DNA of 64,000 nt from Pseudomonas californiensis (GTDB lineage Bacteria > Pseudomonadota > Gammaproteobacteria > Pseudomonadales > Pseudomonadaceae), in the NCBI RefSeq assembly GCF_021147775.1, contig NZ_JAGTPK010000001.1:124001-188000 (forward strand), written 5' to 3'. A program made the translations under genes and the position numbers. Shown piece after piece: positions 18,721 to 28,490 of the stretch (position 1 is its first letter; each line of letters opens with the position of its first letter). The notes under the pieces are model-generated. The model saw nothing but the letters and a program-made list of their open reading frames with translations. It was not told the origin of the DNA and ran no database searches.

Positions 18721-19641
18721 ATGCCACGTAGTCTTCCTCCTCTTTATGCTTTGCGCGCATTCGAAGCTGCGGCCAGACATACTTCGTTCACGCGGGCGGC
18801 TGAAGAACTTTCGATCACCCAGAGTGCAGTCAGTCGTCATATCCGCACGCTGGAAGAGCACTTTGCCTGTCGATTGTTTCAGCGCAACGGCCGTAATCTG
18901 CAGCTGACCGAATCGGCGCGTGCCTTGCTGCCAGGTGTGAGAGACGGCTTTCTTGCGCTGGAGCGGGCATGCAGCACGTTGCAAGCCGAAGACGGCATCC
19001 TGCGAATGAAAGCCCCATCCACCCTGACGATGCGCTGGCTATTGGCGCGCCTCAGTCGCTTTCGTCATTTGCAGATCGGCAACGAAGTCCAGCTGACCAG
19101 CGCGTGGATGGATATCGACGCTGTGGATTTCGCGCTGGAGCCTTTCGACTGCGCCATTTTGCTCAGCCAGGGGCATTTTCCGGTGGACTGGGAAGCGACC
19201 CTGCTGTTCCCGGAATGGTTGATCCCCGTGGGGGCGCCCGCGCTGCTACAGGACCCGCCCTGGAACGCGGACCGGCTGGCCACAGCGGAGCTGTTGCACC
19301 CCACGCCTGATCGTCGCGACTGGCGTATGTGGTTGAATCGGATGGGGTTGGCCGACAAGATCTCGCTCAAGGGTGGCCAGGTTTTCGACACGCTTGAGCT
19401 GGGGATGATTGCTGCCGCACGAGGTTATGGCGTATCGATGGGCGATTTGCTGATGGTTGCCGAAGACGTCGCGCAAGGCCGGTTGAGCCTCCCTTGGCGT
19501 ACAGCGGTGTTCAGTGGAGAAAATTATTATCTGGTCTGGCCACGTACAAGGCCCGGTGCAGAGCGCTTGCGACGCCTCAGCGACTTTCTCAAATCAGAAG
19601 TTCAGGCGATGGAGCTGCCGTTAGTTGAAGTACTTAACTAA
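18721..19641 (+). CDS. LysR-family transcriptional regulator (GcvA-like)
   Basis: 306 residues: the N-terminal HTH (YALRAFEAAARHTSFTRAAEELSITQSAVSRHIRTLE region, about residues 8-66) and a type 2 periplasmic-binding effector domain. LPPLYALRAFEAAARH is typical of the GcvA subgroup. Divergent from the MATE pump, a common pairing for local control; the effector is unknown. No ribosome site stronger than GGAAAG precedes ATG 18721. Confidence 0.88.
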   Translation: MPRSLPPLYALRAFEAAARHTSFTRAAEELSITQSAVSRHIRTLEEHFACRLFQRNGRNLQLTESARALLPGVRDGFLALERACSTLQAEDGILRMKAPSTLTMRWLLARLSRFRHLQIGNEVQLTSAWMDIDAVDFALEPFDCAILLSQGHFPVDWEATLLFPEWLIPVGAPALLQDPPWNADRLATAELLHPTPDRRDWRMWLNRMGLADKISLKGGQVFDTLELGMIAAARGYGVSMGDLLMVAEDVAQGRLSLPWRTAVFSGENYYLVWPRTRPGAERLRRLSDFLKSEVQAMELPLVEVLN

Positions 19642-19820
19642 CGGGGTTGGCTTAGAGGGAAACACACTCTGTTACCAATGACCGGGTGTATTGCTCAAGT
19701 ATCCCGTCTGCTGGCCGAAGCACTGCCTAAGAACCGCTTACAAGGCGGTATTAAAACCTAACTAGACTTGCTGAATGCTAAGCCACGGATCTGGCGACCT
19801 TCATTCGGCGTGGAGCCCCT

Positions 19821-21797
19821 ATGTCCAAGCCCCGAACCCGGATCGCTACGCAACTCGGTATTGCCCTGGCTGTGATTCTGGCCGTCGTCATCAGCGGCAG
19901 TACCTTGTTCGCGTTGCGTTCACTGGATGCATCGAACCTGGTCATTCGCGAAGAACACATGTCGAGCGAGGCCAGACTGCTCGCCGATCAGCTCAACACC
20001 TTTCACAGCACCTTGCGTGACAGCACTCAGCGCCTTAGCGGCTTGTTCGAGAAACGCTTTGCAGGCGGCCTGAGTCTGCAAACCGATAAGCAAGTGACCG
20101 TCGCTGGCACCCAGACGCCGAGTCTGATGCTGCGTGACACCGCGCTGAATAATGACTTCGCCGAAGTTGACGAGTTCCGCCAGATGACCGCCGGCGTGGC
20201 GACTATTTTCGTGCGTAGCGGGGATGACTTCATCCGTATCAGCACATCGCTGAGCAAGCAGGACGGCTCGCGCGCTATCGGCACGGTACTTGATCGCAAA
20301 GGCCCGGCTTATGAGCGCCTTATGGGTGGCCAGAGTTATGTGGGTAAAGCGCTGCTGTTTGACCGCTACTACATGACGCAGTACAGCCCGGTTCGTGACA
20401 GCAGCGGCAAGATCATCGCGGCCCTGTTCGTAGGCTTCGATTACACCGATGCTCAGAAAACCCAGTTCGACGATCTGAAGAACTTCCGCATCGGCTCCAC
20501 CGGTTCGTTGGCTTTGCTGGACGAAAAGGGTACGTGGCTGGTTCCTCCAGCGGGCATCAAATCGCCGGAAAGCGCTGCAAAGTCTGTCGCCGAAATCGCC
20601 AGCAAGCCGGGCAAGGCCCAGTTCTGGAACGATGGCAGCGATGACTTTTACAGCGTCGGTCAGCCGTTCGCTGGTGGTCCCTGGACGGTAGTGGCCTCGA
20701 TGCCGAGCGACGAAATCAGGGCAGTGACCTGGGACGTCGGTACGCAACTGGCCATCGGTAGTCTGCTGGCCATGCTGATCGCGGTCATCAGCGCCATCTG
20801 GCTGCTGCGCAGCAAGCTGCGTCCTCTGTCCGAACTGGTTCGTCAGGCAGATGCGTTGGGTGCCGGTAACTTGAGCGTGCGTTTGAACATCACCAGCAAC
20901 GACGAAATCGGTCAGTTGTCGGGCAGTTTCAACAAGATGAGCGAAGCGCTTTCCTCGATGGTTGCTCACATCCGTACTGCGGCTCAGGAAGTGAGCACTC
21001 GCGCTCACGCCTTGTCCGGTCTGTCCGGCGGCGCTTACGAAGGCATGGAGCAACAGTCTGGTGAAATCACCAGCATGGCCGGTGCCGTTGAAGAGTTCAG
21101 CGCTACCTCGATGAACATCGCCGACAACATGGGCAACACCGAGCGACTGGCGCAGGAAAACGCGCAGCAGACCCGCATCGGTCGTACCTCCATGGAAGAA
21201 GCCTCGTCGTCCCTGCAACAGATCGCGACGTCGCTGAGCAGCACCGCGACCGTCATCGATACCCTGGGTCAGCGTTCTCAGGAAATCGGCAGCATCGTCG
21301 GCGTCATCACCTCGATCGCCGACCAGACAAACCTGCTGGCGCTCAACGCCGCCATTGAGGCTGCACGGGCCGGTGAGCAAGGTCGTGGCTTTGCCGTGGT
21401 CGCCGATGAGGTTCGCAGCCTGGCTTCGCGTACCCGCCAGGCTACCGATGAAATCTCCGGCATGATCGCCAGCATCCAACAGGAAACCGGCAACGCCATC
21501 AGCACCATGCAGCAGGGCAACACCCTGATGCAGGAAGGCTTGCAGCTGAACGCCAAAGTCGCCTCAGCGCTGGCGCAAATCGATGAACAAAGCCGCTCCG
21601 CCGGTCATCAATTCGCCGCCATCACCACTGCCACTCAAGAGCAGAGCAGCACCGCGACCATGCTCAGCAGCAACCTGCAAAGTATCGCCATGGCCAACAG
21701 CGAACAACGCGAAGTGGTCTCCAATCTGGCCATCACGGCAGAAGAGCTCAACTCCCTGGCAGCAGACCTGCGCACCGAGGTTGATCGCTTCCGTTGA
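19821..21797 (+). CDS. Methyl-accepting chemotaxis protein with Cache sensor
   Basis: 658 residues. First membrane segment near 10-32 ([20 protein letters not shown]), a periplasmic Cache3/Cache2-type sensor to about 305, a second membrane segment near 310-333, HAMP to about 388, and a signalling domain with the highly conserved hairpin tip ([20 protein letters not shown], about 508-527). Transmits ligand binding to CheA/CheW. The ligand cannot be predicted from sequence alone. It stands alone and ends at a strong terminator. Confidence 0.93.
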   Translation: MSKPRTRIATQLGIALAVILAVVISGSTLFALRSLDASNLVIREEHMSSEARLLADQLNTFHSTLRDSTQRLSGLFEKRFAGGLSLQTDKQVTVAGTQTPSLMLRDTALNNDFAEVDEFRQMTAGVATIFVRSGDDFIRISTSLSKQDGSRAIGTVLDRKGPAYERLMGGQSYVGKALLFDRYYMTQYSPVRDSSGKIIAALFVGFDYTDAQKTQFDDLKNFRIGSTGSLALLDEKGTWLVPPAGIKSPESAAKSVAEIASKPGKAQFWNDGSDDFYSVGQPFAGGPWTVVASMPSDEIRAVTWDVGTQLAIGSLLAMLIAVISAIWLLRSKLRPLSELVRQADALGAGNLSVRLNITSNDEIGQLSGSFNKMSEALSSMVAHIRTAAQEVSTRAHALSGLSGGAYEGMEQQSGEITSMAGAVEEFSATSMNIADNMGNTERLAQENAQQTRIGRTSMEEASSSLQQIATSLSSTATVIDTLGQRSQEIGSIVGVITSIADQTNLLALNAAIEAARAGEQGRGFAVVADEVRSLASRTRQATDEISGMIASIQQETGNAISTMQQGNTLMQEGLQLNAKVASALAQIDEQSRSAGHQFAAITTATQEQSSTATMLSSNLQSIAMANSEQREVVSNLAITAEELNSLAADLRTEVDRFR

Positions 21798-21828
21798 GTG
21801 GTTGGTTTCACCCGCACAAGCGAAACAG

Positions 21829-21855
21829 CAGAAAGGCCCGATAAGGGCCTTTCTG
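21829..21855. terminator. Bidirectional intrinsic terminator
   Basis: A perfect inverted repeat, CAGAAAGGCCC then GATAA then GGGCCTTTCTG, 32 bases after the chemoreceptor stop. The stem is flanked by A/T-containing arms on both sides, so it may also serve the converging yifB gene. Confidence 0.8.
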
Positions 21856-21958
21856 CATGAAGAGGTCTGGTTTGGTTAGTGCTGGTCGCGCACTCGGCGT
21901 TCGCATTGGGCTTTGAGGTGGTTCAGAGCAAGTAGCGAGCTGCGACTTCTTTTTCACC

Positions 21959-23452
21959 TCACTGAGTGGAAGGCCGATATTGCAACGCCTCGGCCAGGTG
22001 GCTACGGGTGATCGCGTCTATCTGCTCCAGATCGGCCAGCGTACGGGCTACTTTCAGCAGGCGGTGTGCTGAGCGCAGGGAAAGGGTCAGGCGTTCGCAG
22101 GCAGTTTCCAGCCAGCGCTCTTCGACGGCAGAGAGTGCGCAGTGCTCGCGCAAGCCTGGCAGGTCGAGAAAGGCATTGGCGCAGCCTTGACGCTGCTGCT
22201 GGCGCGCTCGGGCCTGGGCGACAATTGCGGCGGCGCTGGCGGTGTTTTCCTCGGTTTGTGGGCTGGGGTTCAGTGCGGTGGCTTCCCGGGCGACGGTCAG
22301 GTGCAGATCGATGCGGTCCAGCAGCGGGCCGGATAATTTGTTGCGGTAGCGCTGGACCTGTTCGGTGGAACAGCGACAACGGCCAGTGGGTTCGCCCAGG
22401 TAGCCGCACGGGCAAGGGTTCATCGCGGCGACCAACTGGAAGCGCGCCGGGAAGCGTACCCGATCCCGCGCGCGGGCGATGACGATGTGGCCGGACTCCA
22501 AGGGTTCACGCAGGACTTCCAGCACTCGGCGGTCGAACTCTGGCAATTCATCCAGAAACAAAACGCCGTGGTGGGCGAGGGTAATTTCCCCCGGTTGCGG
22601 ACGACTGCCACCACCCACCAACGCAGGACCTGACGCCGAGTGATGCGGTTGTCGGAAGGGCCGCTGCGGCCAACTGGTCAGCGGCACCTGGCTGGCGACC
22701 GACTGAATGGCGGCAACCTCCAGCGCTTCATGCTCGTCCAGCGGCGGCAGCAGACCGGGCAAGCGGCTGGCGAGCAGGGTCTTGCCAGTGCCGGGCGGGC
22801 CGCTGAACAGCAGGTTGTGCGCGCCAGCCGCTGCCACTACCAAGGCGCGCTTGGCGGCGGTCTGGCCCTGTACTTCGCTGAGGTCGGGATATGGCTTGGG
22901 TTGGTGCAACAGCCCGCTCGATTGATAAGGTGCTATCGGCGTGCGGCCGTTGAAATGCGCAACCAGCTCCAGCAGGTGATTGACCGCAATTACTCGTAAA
23001 CCTGACGCCAGGCAGGCCTCTTCAGCGTTCACCGCAGGCACGATCAGCGTGCGCTCTGCTGCACGAGCCGCCAGCGCAGCAGGCAGCACGCCTTGGATTG
23101 GCCGAATGGCGCCAGACAGCGCCAGCTCGCCCAGGCACTCCACATCCTGCAACGCCACCAACGGCACTTGCCCGCTCGCGGCCAGCAAGCCCAGCGCAAT
23201 GGCCAGATCGAACCGGCCGCCATCCTTGGGCAAGTCTGCCGGGGCGAGATTGAGCGTGATGCGCCTTGCCGGAAACTCCAGCCCGGAATTGAGGATGGCA
23301 CTGCGCACCCGGTCTTTGCTCTCCTTGACCGCGCCTTCGGGCAAACCCACCAGCGTCAAAGTGGGCAGGCCGTTGGCCAGATGCGCTTCGACAGTCACAG
23401 CAGGGGCTTCTACCCCAACCTGGGCACGGCTATGGACGATGGCCAGCGACAT
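21959..23452 (-). CDS. yifB: YifB/ComM-family AAA+ Mg-chelatase-like ATPase
   Basis: 497 residues: a Lon-like N-terminal domain (VGLPEGAVKESKDRVRSAI; LNLAPADLPKDGGRFDLAIA), Walker A FSGPPGTGKTLLAS (about residue 215), Walker B VLFLDELPEF, a cysteine-rich segment MNPCPCGYLGEPTGRCRC, and the C-terminal MCM-like HTH. ComM homologues are branch-migrating hexameric helicases that help recombination in natural transformation. The gene is intact; its first 7 codons and leader are repeated about 1.5 kb upstream. Confidence 0.92.
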   Translation of the reverse strand: MSLAIVHSRAQVGVEAPAVTVEAHLANGLPTLTLVGLPEGAVKESKDRVRSAILNSGLEFPARRITLNLAPADLPKDGGRFDLAIALGLLAASGQVPLVALQDVECLGELALSGAIRPIQGVLPAALAARAAERTLIVPAVNAEEACLASGLRVIAVNHLLELVAHFNGRTPIAPYQSSGLLHQPKPYPDLSEVQGQTAAKRALVVAAAGAHNLLFSGPPGTGKTLLASRLPGLLPPLDEHEALEVAAIQSVASQVPLTSWPQRPFRQPHHSASGPALVGGGSRPQPGEITLAHHGVLFLDELPEFDRRVLEVLREPLESGHIVIARARDRVRFPARFQLVAAMNPCPCGYLGEPTGRCRCSTEQVQRYRNKLSGPLLDRIDLHLTVAREATALNPSPQTEENTASAAAIVAQARARQQQRQGCANAFLDLPGLREHCALSAVEERWLETACERLTLSLRSAHRLLKVARTLADLEQIDAITRSHLAEALQYRPSTQ

Positions 23453-23466
23453 GAATCATTCCTTGA
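23431..23466. repeat. Direct repeat copy 1 (yifB start and leader)
   Basis: 36 bases covering the first codons and ribosome-site region of yifB. A near-identical 35-base copy lies at 24920-24954 in the same orientation, with two substitutions in GACGAT/GACAAC and one missing base. See the second copy. Confidence 0.75.
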
Positions 23467-23581
23467 TATAGCGACGGGGCCGTCATCGTGCTTCATTCAA
23501 GAGCGCAGGGCAGGTGGGGAATGGATACAGGGTGTGAATGGCTGGGTTATTGGAGCCAGCAGGATCTGCTCAGCTTTGATC

Positions 23582-23624
23582 GGATGGATGGATGGATGGA
23601 TGGATGGATGGATGGATGGATGGA
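23582..23624 (+). repeat. Tetranucleotide tandem repeat (GGAT) x10.75
   Basis: 43 bases of uninterrupted GGAT units, starting 130 bp upstream of yifB. On the plus strand a frame from 23093 to 23779 would read it as repeated WMDG; on the minus strand a frame at 23497-23721 reads SIHP. Neither frame resembles a known protein. Such a pure repeat is prone to slippage and could vary between strains; no convincing gene uses it. Confidence 0.95.
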
Positions 23625-23867
23625 AAGGGAAGCTGGCGATACGAAGGACTATTGTTTTAAATAGTTTTTGCTTTCTCTGTAGAAATGCACATGACCTGGC
23701 GGTTTGTCGAGTGCTAAGCATTCAGTTAGTTAACATAAAGACATTAAGCACGGGAGCTACAAATATGATTAACCTTTAACAAGATTGACAATTTTTTGTG
23801 ACGAAAAAATATTATCGTCAGACACTCTGAAATTCTTAAAAACCACAATGACAGACATGGAGGTCAT

Positions 23868-24565
23868 TTGGCAGACGGCACGACGCTTGAAGATGGTGTT
23901 TGGTTACGCGTACCAGCGAGCCCTTGGCCAATAGCGAAAGTGCGCTCCGGGTTTCGGTTCCCATCGTCACGTCCGCGCGGGTCGATACCTTCGGTGACCC
24001 GGCCACGGTCGATATCCAGTTGGGCAAGAATCATGTCGGACTGCCCATCGGCTTCGGAGTGGTGTCCACTACCGGCGAAAGCAAACCGTTGTCCGCCAGC
24101 GCCGCAGCGATCAAGGCTGCCGTCGACGCGGTGCCCATCGCCCACAGCAAGGCCGAAAGCGCCTACCTGAGCAACTACACGCAAAAGTCCTCTCACCTTG
24201 TCAGTCTCGGATTACGTGCAGGTTCAGACCATTACGCCAATTACCGACGCATTCGCTCCGGTCGGGCGACTGTCCATTGGCGCTAAGCCCGCCCATGATG
24301 CCCAGGTGATCAATGCGAGCCTTATGGCCGTGGGCTCCACCGTTGTATTGGGCGCTGGCACTGTGGCTGTGGCAACCAATGGTTATTTTACGGTCGGGGA
24401 TGACGCCAGTCAGGTTCGAAGACGTGAGCCGGGGCGATCGGCAAGGCTTACTGGAGCGCGCAGATTGATCAGGGCCACCAGACCCTGGAGCAAGTCGCGC
24501 AGGGCTTCGTCACTTCCAATGATTGGCAGGCGCTTACCTGCAGCAGAATCAGTGGGATTTTTTGA
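23868..24565 (+). pseudogene. Frameshifted remnant of a secreted/tail-like protein ending in a DUF4214-type segment
   Basis: Homology-like segments occur in successive frames: MADGTTLEDGVW from TTG 23868 behind GGAGGTCAT; then VTRTSEPLANSES through QLGKNHVGLPIGFGVVSTTG from 23900; then SDYVQVQTITPITDAF through TVAVATNGYFTV from 24198; then KAYWSAQIDQGHQTLEQVAQ from about 24448, ending at TGA 24563-24565. The last resembles DUF4214 domains (YW..Q...G..T...V..GF..S..W) found in calcium-dependent secreted proteins. At least three frameshifts are needed to join them, so it is not functional. The AT-rich stretch 23630-23860 before it may be its old promoter. Confidence 0.6.
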
Positions 24566-25078
24566 TCTGATCGGGCTTTTTGCGTCAATACGGTCGAGAA
24601 AAGGTCCTCTCCAACAGGCTCAGGCAAAACGGGTGCAGGGCTTCTGTCCAAAAATAGAGGACAACCCTGTCAATCCTGACCCGCCTGCAATGTCCGCCGC
24701 TTTTGCGGGTATTGTCTCCGCGACCTGTTGCGTTTTGTACGGTTGATGGCGCTGATCTCGAATCGCGGATCCCCCTGCTTACTTTGAGGAGCAGCGATCT
24801 GCACCACAACCCAGTCTCCAAAGGTGCACAAAGGCGTATTTCGTCGCGCGCACGCTTGTTGGCAACGGCATGCCAGCAGCTGGCGTGCTGTCGGATTCAG
24901 GACCTGTAGTTTGACTGCATATGGACAACGGCCAGCGACATGATCATTCCTTGAAGTCTTCTGGGTTTCAGGGCGGTAGGAGATCAACCTCCCAGCCTGA
25001 CAGATCAGCGCCGCCGTCTCTGGTGATTGCGACTTGCCGTAATGGGGCACCAAAAGTCGAAATTTAGGTGATTTTGTT
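24566..25078. other. Non-coding or decayed DNA between pseudogene and cysC
   Basis: No frame here resembles a protein I know. It holds the second copy of the yifB-start repeat at 24920-24954 and otherwise looks like decayed sequence. Frames such as 24670-25053 on the minus strand lack ribosome sites and have atypical composition for this genome. Confidence 0.5.
24920..24954. repeat. Direct repeat copy 2 (orphan yifB start)
   Basis: On the minus strand this is AAGGAATGATC followed by ATG and codons for MSLAVVH, matching the yifB start MSLAIVH, before diverging to a stop after 14 codons. It shows that DNA between 23467 and 24919 lies between two copies of the yifB 5' end, consistent with insertion or tandem duplication followed by decay. 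Confidence 0.7.
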
Positions 25079-25723
25079 CTACTTGCCGATCAGCACCATT
25101 CTTTTCAAGCGTCGATTAAAAAGCTCGACCACCGCTTCGATACAGCTTTCAATGCTGTCGCGCGCCGTATGCAGCACCAGGTCTGCTTCAGTGGGCGCTT
25201 CGTAAGGCGAAGAAATTCCGCTAAAATCCTTCACCTCACCGCTTCTGGCTCGCTGATACAGGCCTTTGACGTCACGCTTTTCGCAGGCAGCTACATCGGC
25301 ATTGCAGTAAATTTCGAAAAAATGTCCCTCGGGCACCATCGCCCTGGCCCGCTGACGATCTTCGATAAACGGTGAGATAAAGGCAGTCAGCACGATGCTG
25401 CCGGCCTGCACGAACAGCGACGCCACCTCGCCGACGCGCCGGATGTTTTCATGGCGATCTTCGCTGGAAAACCCCAGGTCGCTGCACAGCCCATGGCGCA
25501 GGTTGTCGCCGTCCAGCACGAAGGTGTGGTAGCCCAGCCCATGCAGACGCAGGGAGACTGCAGCTGACAGCGTCGATTTGCCCGAACCGGATAGCCCGGT
25601 AAACCATAAAACAGCAGGTGGGTGGCCGTTGAGCTTCTGGCGAGCCTGGACGCTGACCGACTGGCCCTGCCAGAAAATAGTGTTGTTGCTCGCCGGTGTT
25701 GCTTCCAGCAGTCCATTGCTCAT
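25079..25723 (-). CDS. cysC: Stand-alone adenylylsulfate (APS) kinase
   Basis: 214 residues from ATG 25723 behind GGAGG. P-loop FTGLSGSGKST, then VLDGDNLRHGLCSDLGFS and the family-typical FIEIYCNADVAACEKRD-like segment (FFEIYCNADVAACEKRD). It phosphorylates APS to PAPS. In pseudomonads this domain is usually fused to CysN; a separate copy beside a sulfotransferase points to PAPS supply for sulfation of a product rather than for cysteine synthesis. It lies in the variable zone upstream of ubiK. Confidence 0.92.
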   Translation of the reverse strand: MSNGLLEATPASNNTIFWQGQSVSVQARQKLNGHPPAVLWFTGLSGSGKSTLSAAVSLRLHGLGYHTFVLDGDNLRHGLCSDLGFSSEDRHENIRRVGEVASLFVQAGSIVLTAFISPFIEDRQRARAMVPEGHFFEIYCNADVAACEKRDVKGLYQRARSGEVKDFSGISSPYEAPTEADLVLHTARDSIESCIEAVVELFNRRLKRMVLIGK

Positions 25724-25740
25724 TCGTTTTCCTCCATGGC

Positions 25741-26684
25741 TCATGCCGGGCGAACCAGCAGGTAGCGGTCCAGATCAGCATGGTTTAGAAAGCGATCGCC
25801 AAAGCACGTCTGGGGGACGAGCTCGCGAACCTGAGCGAGATCGTAGCGAAAGCAGGAACGCAGCAGGTCGAACTGAGGGTCATTGAAATCAGGTTTTGGC
25901 TCGTCAATCTCCAGCTCGGCACTGCTGAAGGTGCGGGGTATCTCGCACGTCTCTACTGACTTCCCAAATACGCCCTCAACGAACGCATGCCGTGATTCGG
26001 TACTGGCCAGTTGACTGACTGATATCAGTGAAATATCTGCAGGCAAATATTTCTGCTGAACGGTACGGATGGCGTTGTAATAAAAACTGTTATGCAGGAT
26101 TGATGCAAAAGGAAACTGTCTTCTGGAAAGATAAAACCCCAACTCATATTCGATACGGCTGGCAAAGCTGCCGTGTTCGATACGGTCCAGCTCCCGATTC
26201 AAGTAACCTTCGACGATGGTATGCGAGCGTCGTGGAAAATACCGCTTGTAGACGTCTTTGATAATTCTGAATAGTCTAGTGTCGCCCTTCACGTCAGTCC
26301 TGCCAATTGCTGGACCTTGATCCCTGGTGAAGTAGCTCTTAAATAGTCACCAGCGGTCTCAGTATTGCTACGAAGGACTTTGTGCATTTTGTACGCACTC
26401 CAAAGCCGTTCGAACTGGTTCCTTACGCAAATAACGACATGGGTGTCGTGCTCCGGAAGTCGCGCGACACAGCCTGGGTCTTGCGCATAGCCAACGCTTG
26501 CATCGAGAAGCGGCAGATCCGAGGTTCGGATCCGAACCGGATGAGCGTCATCGTTGGCGTACAAAAAAGGTTCTTTTACGTTGGGAACACGATCCTCCAC
26601 CAGACCGTTGGTCAGCATCCAGTCCGCGAGCGCAGTCGTCCCGCACTTCTGGAAGCCTGCAATGAATATGTTCTGTACTGCCAT
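25741..26684 (-). pseudogene. PAPS-dependent sulfotransferase, split by a frameshift
   Basis: Two overlapping frames make up one sulfotransferase of about 314 residues. The first (26684-26289, 131 residues) has the 5'-phosphosulfate loop FIAGFQKCGTTALADWML and the 3'-phosphate motif VVICVRNQFERLWSAYKMHK. The second (26292-25741, 183 residues, apparent GTG start) has the C-terminal half, EYELGFYLSRRQFPF onward. The stop TGA of the first overlaps the GTG of the second, with a -1 frame change and no obvious slippery heptamer. Most likely a frameshift mutation; coupled translation of two halves or a sequencing error are alternatives. It ends 18 bp before cysC. Confidence 0.75.
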
Positions 26685-27432
26685 GCTGGATCATCCTGAT
26701 ATCGAGACTGCGACTGTTACATGTCGGGTAGCAACTGGCATTGCTCTGATCAGGTGCAGATTACAGATTTCTGAATCAGCTCTCAAACGATTGACGCACA
26801 GTAATGCGCTTTCATACTGTGAATGAGAGCACTGACTAGCCGGGATGCTGCTACTTGGCGAAGGCGCAACTAGCAGACTCATCTGGTTACAACCAGCCAT
26901 GTCTTATCGATATGATGCGTTCAGTGCCTTCGATGCAACTAACGCGCCTTCGGGGCCTTTAACCAAGCGCCCGACATGCGCAATCCGGTTTGCTCAAGCA
27001 ACACCGCTTTGTGCTCAGCAGTCGTTTATTTCAGCGATTCACTGCTGAATCTGGGCAGCGACTGCTGGATCTGCATCAGTCTGCGTACGTTGCTGCTCAT
27101 CCCGCTTTTTCCCTGGTGCTGTGATTCGCGGCGATTTTGCGAGAAGTAAGCCAAGGACTACCTTTTCGCCTGAGCATTATGGTTGGGGAGCGGGCTATCG
27201 TGGGGCATCTGTGGTTGTCGAAGCTGGCCCTGTTCGCCATTGACAACCACTGCGATGTTCGAGGCCGGCATTGAAATGCCTGGAGGCGATCATAGAGGTC
27301 AATACACCCAACGCATCAATGCCCAGTTCGGTTTTGCTTCGTCTGGGCAGAAACTGTCACGAGGATGCAGAAACCGTCGATCCATCAGTGTGTCGCAATC
27401 ACCAACGATGGAATGCAATCTGTCCTTCCTAC
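26685..27432. other. 750 bp without a recognisable gene
   Basis: Short frames on both strands (for example 27183-27557 and 27271-27678 on the plus strand, 26691-26900 on the minus strand) lack ribosome sites and recognisable motifs. Nothing resembles a transposase, tRNA or known regulator. Probably decayed DNA at the edge of the variable zone; the first 100 bases should hold the sulfotransferase promoter. Confidence 0.5.
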
Positions 27433-27699
27433 TCACTCAGGCTTTTCAGCCGACCCGAGCTTTTCTTCCAGTTCAGCCATTTTGGCTTCGAGTGCTTCCA
27501 GGCGGGCGCGGGTGCGTGCGAGGACGGTCATCTGGCTGTCGAACTCTTCACGGCTGACCAGATCGAGTTTGCTGAAGCCGCTTTGCAGCAGGGCCTTGAA
27601 CTGGGTTTCGAACTCGCTGCGCGGCACGGGCGTTTCGCCGTTGAACAGGCGCGAGGCGTGGCCGCTGAGGGCGTCTAGGAAAGCTTTGGGCGCGATCAT
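27433..27699 (-). CDS. ubiK: UbiK accessory factor (YqiC/BMFP family)
   Basis: 88 residues: a membrane-fusogenic N-terminal amphipathic half (LLQSGFSKLDLVSREEFDSQ) and a C-terminal coiled coil (LARTRARLEALEAKMAELEE). Family members assist the cytosolic Ubi complex in aerobic ubiquinone synthesis. Divergent from glnK, as in other pseudomonads. The start at 27699 has TGGAAAACCAAC upstream, a weak ribosome site, but is the only reasonable one. Confidence 0.9.
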   Translation of the reverse strand: MIAPKAFLDALSGHASRLFNGETPVPRSEFETQFKALLQSGFSKLDLVSREEFDSQMTVLARTRARLEALEAKMAELEEKLGSAEKPE

Positions 27700-27804
27700 G
27701 TTGGTTTTCCAGAATCAGATACGCGGCAGTGTAGCACGCAGCGTCTATAGTCATTTCCGGTGGCAACAGGCGCACGGTTATGGAGCGCTACTGCGTGCAC
27801 GCTC

Positions 27805-27819
27805 GCACCATGCTTGTGC
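27805..27819 (+). promoter_or_regulatory. NtrC-type binding site
   Basis: GCACCATGCTTGTGC has the GCAC-N7-GTGC dyad of NtrC sites (consensus GCACC-N4-TGGTGC, one internal mismatch). It sits about 76 bases upstream of the sigma-54 -24 element, a normal enhancer distance. Confidence 0.6.
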
Positions 27820-27894
27820 GTTACTGACACCAATGGGGCGTTGGGAAGGCTGTAACGGGGCTCAAGGGCCTGTATTTGATAGATATTGTTGAGA

Positions 27895-27909
27895 TGGCAA
27901 GCTTTCTGC
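27895..27909 (+). promoter_or_regulatory. Sigma-54 promoter of glnK-amtB
   Basis: TGGCAAGCTTTCTGC keeps the essential GG (-24) and GC (-12) at the correct 12-base offset, with two departures from TGGCAC-N5-TTGC. Its position downstream of an NtrC-like dyad and upstream of glnK fits nitrogen-starvation control. Confidence 0.6.
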
Positions 27910-28021
27910 TTAGTGGCTTATGACCCATGCACTGATGCAGTCGCTGTGACGAATGCAGTGCGGCAGGCGGAGCGGGGAAGTGTTTCGTCAGAAGCGGTTT
28001 TCTGGAGTTGGTCCGGCCTGA

Positions 28022-28456
<435 letters not shown>

Positions 28457-28490
28457 GCCGCCAAACCCCAACGCCCCAGGAGAAAACAAT

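Noticed and set aside
23093..23779. Long plus-strand frame across the GGAT repeat with repeated WMDG
   Set aside because: It is mostly antisense to yifB, has no ribosome site and no family resemblance.
24670..25053. 127-codon minus-strand frame in the variable zone
   Set aside because: No ribosome site or motif, and it runs through the yifB-start repeat, so it is probably chance.
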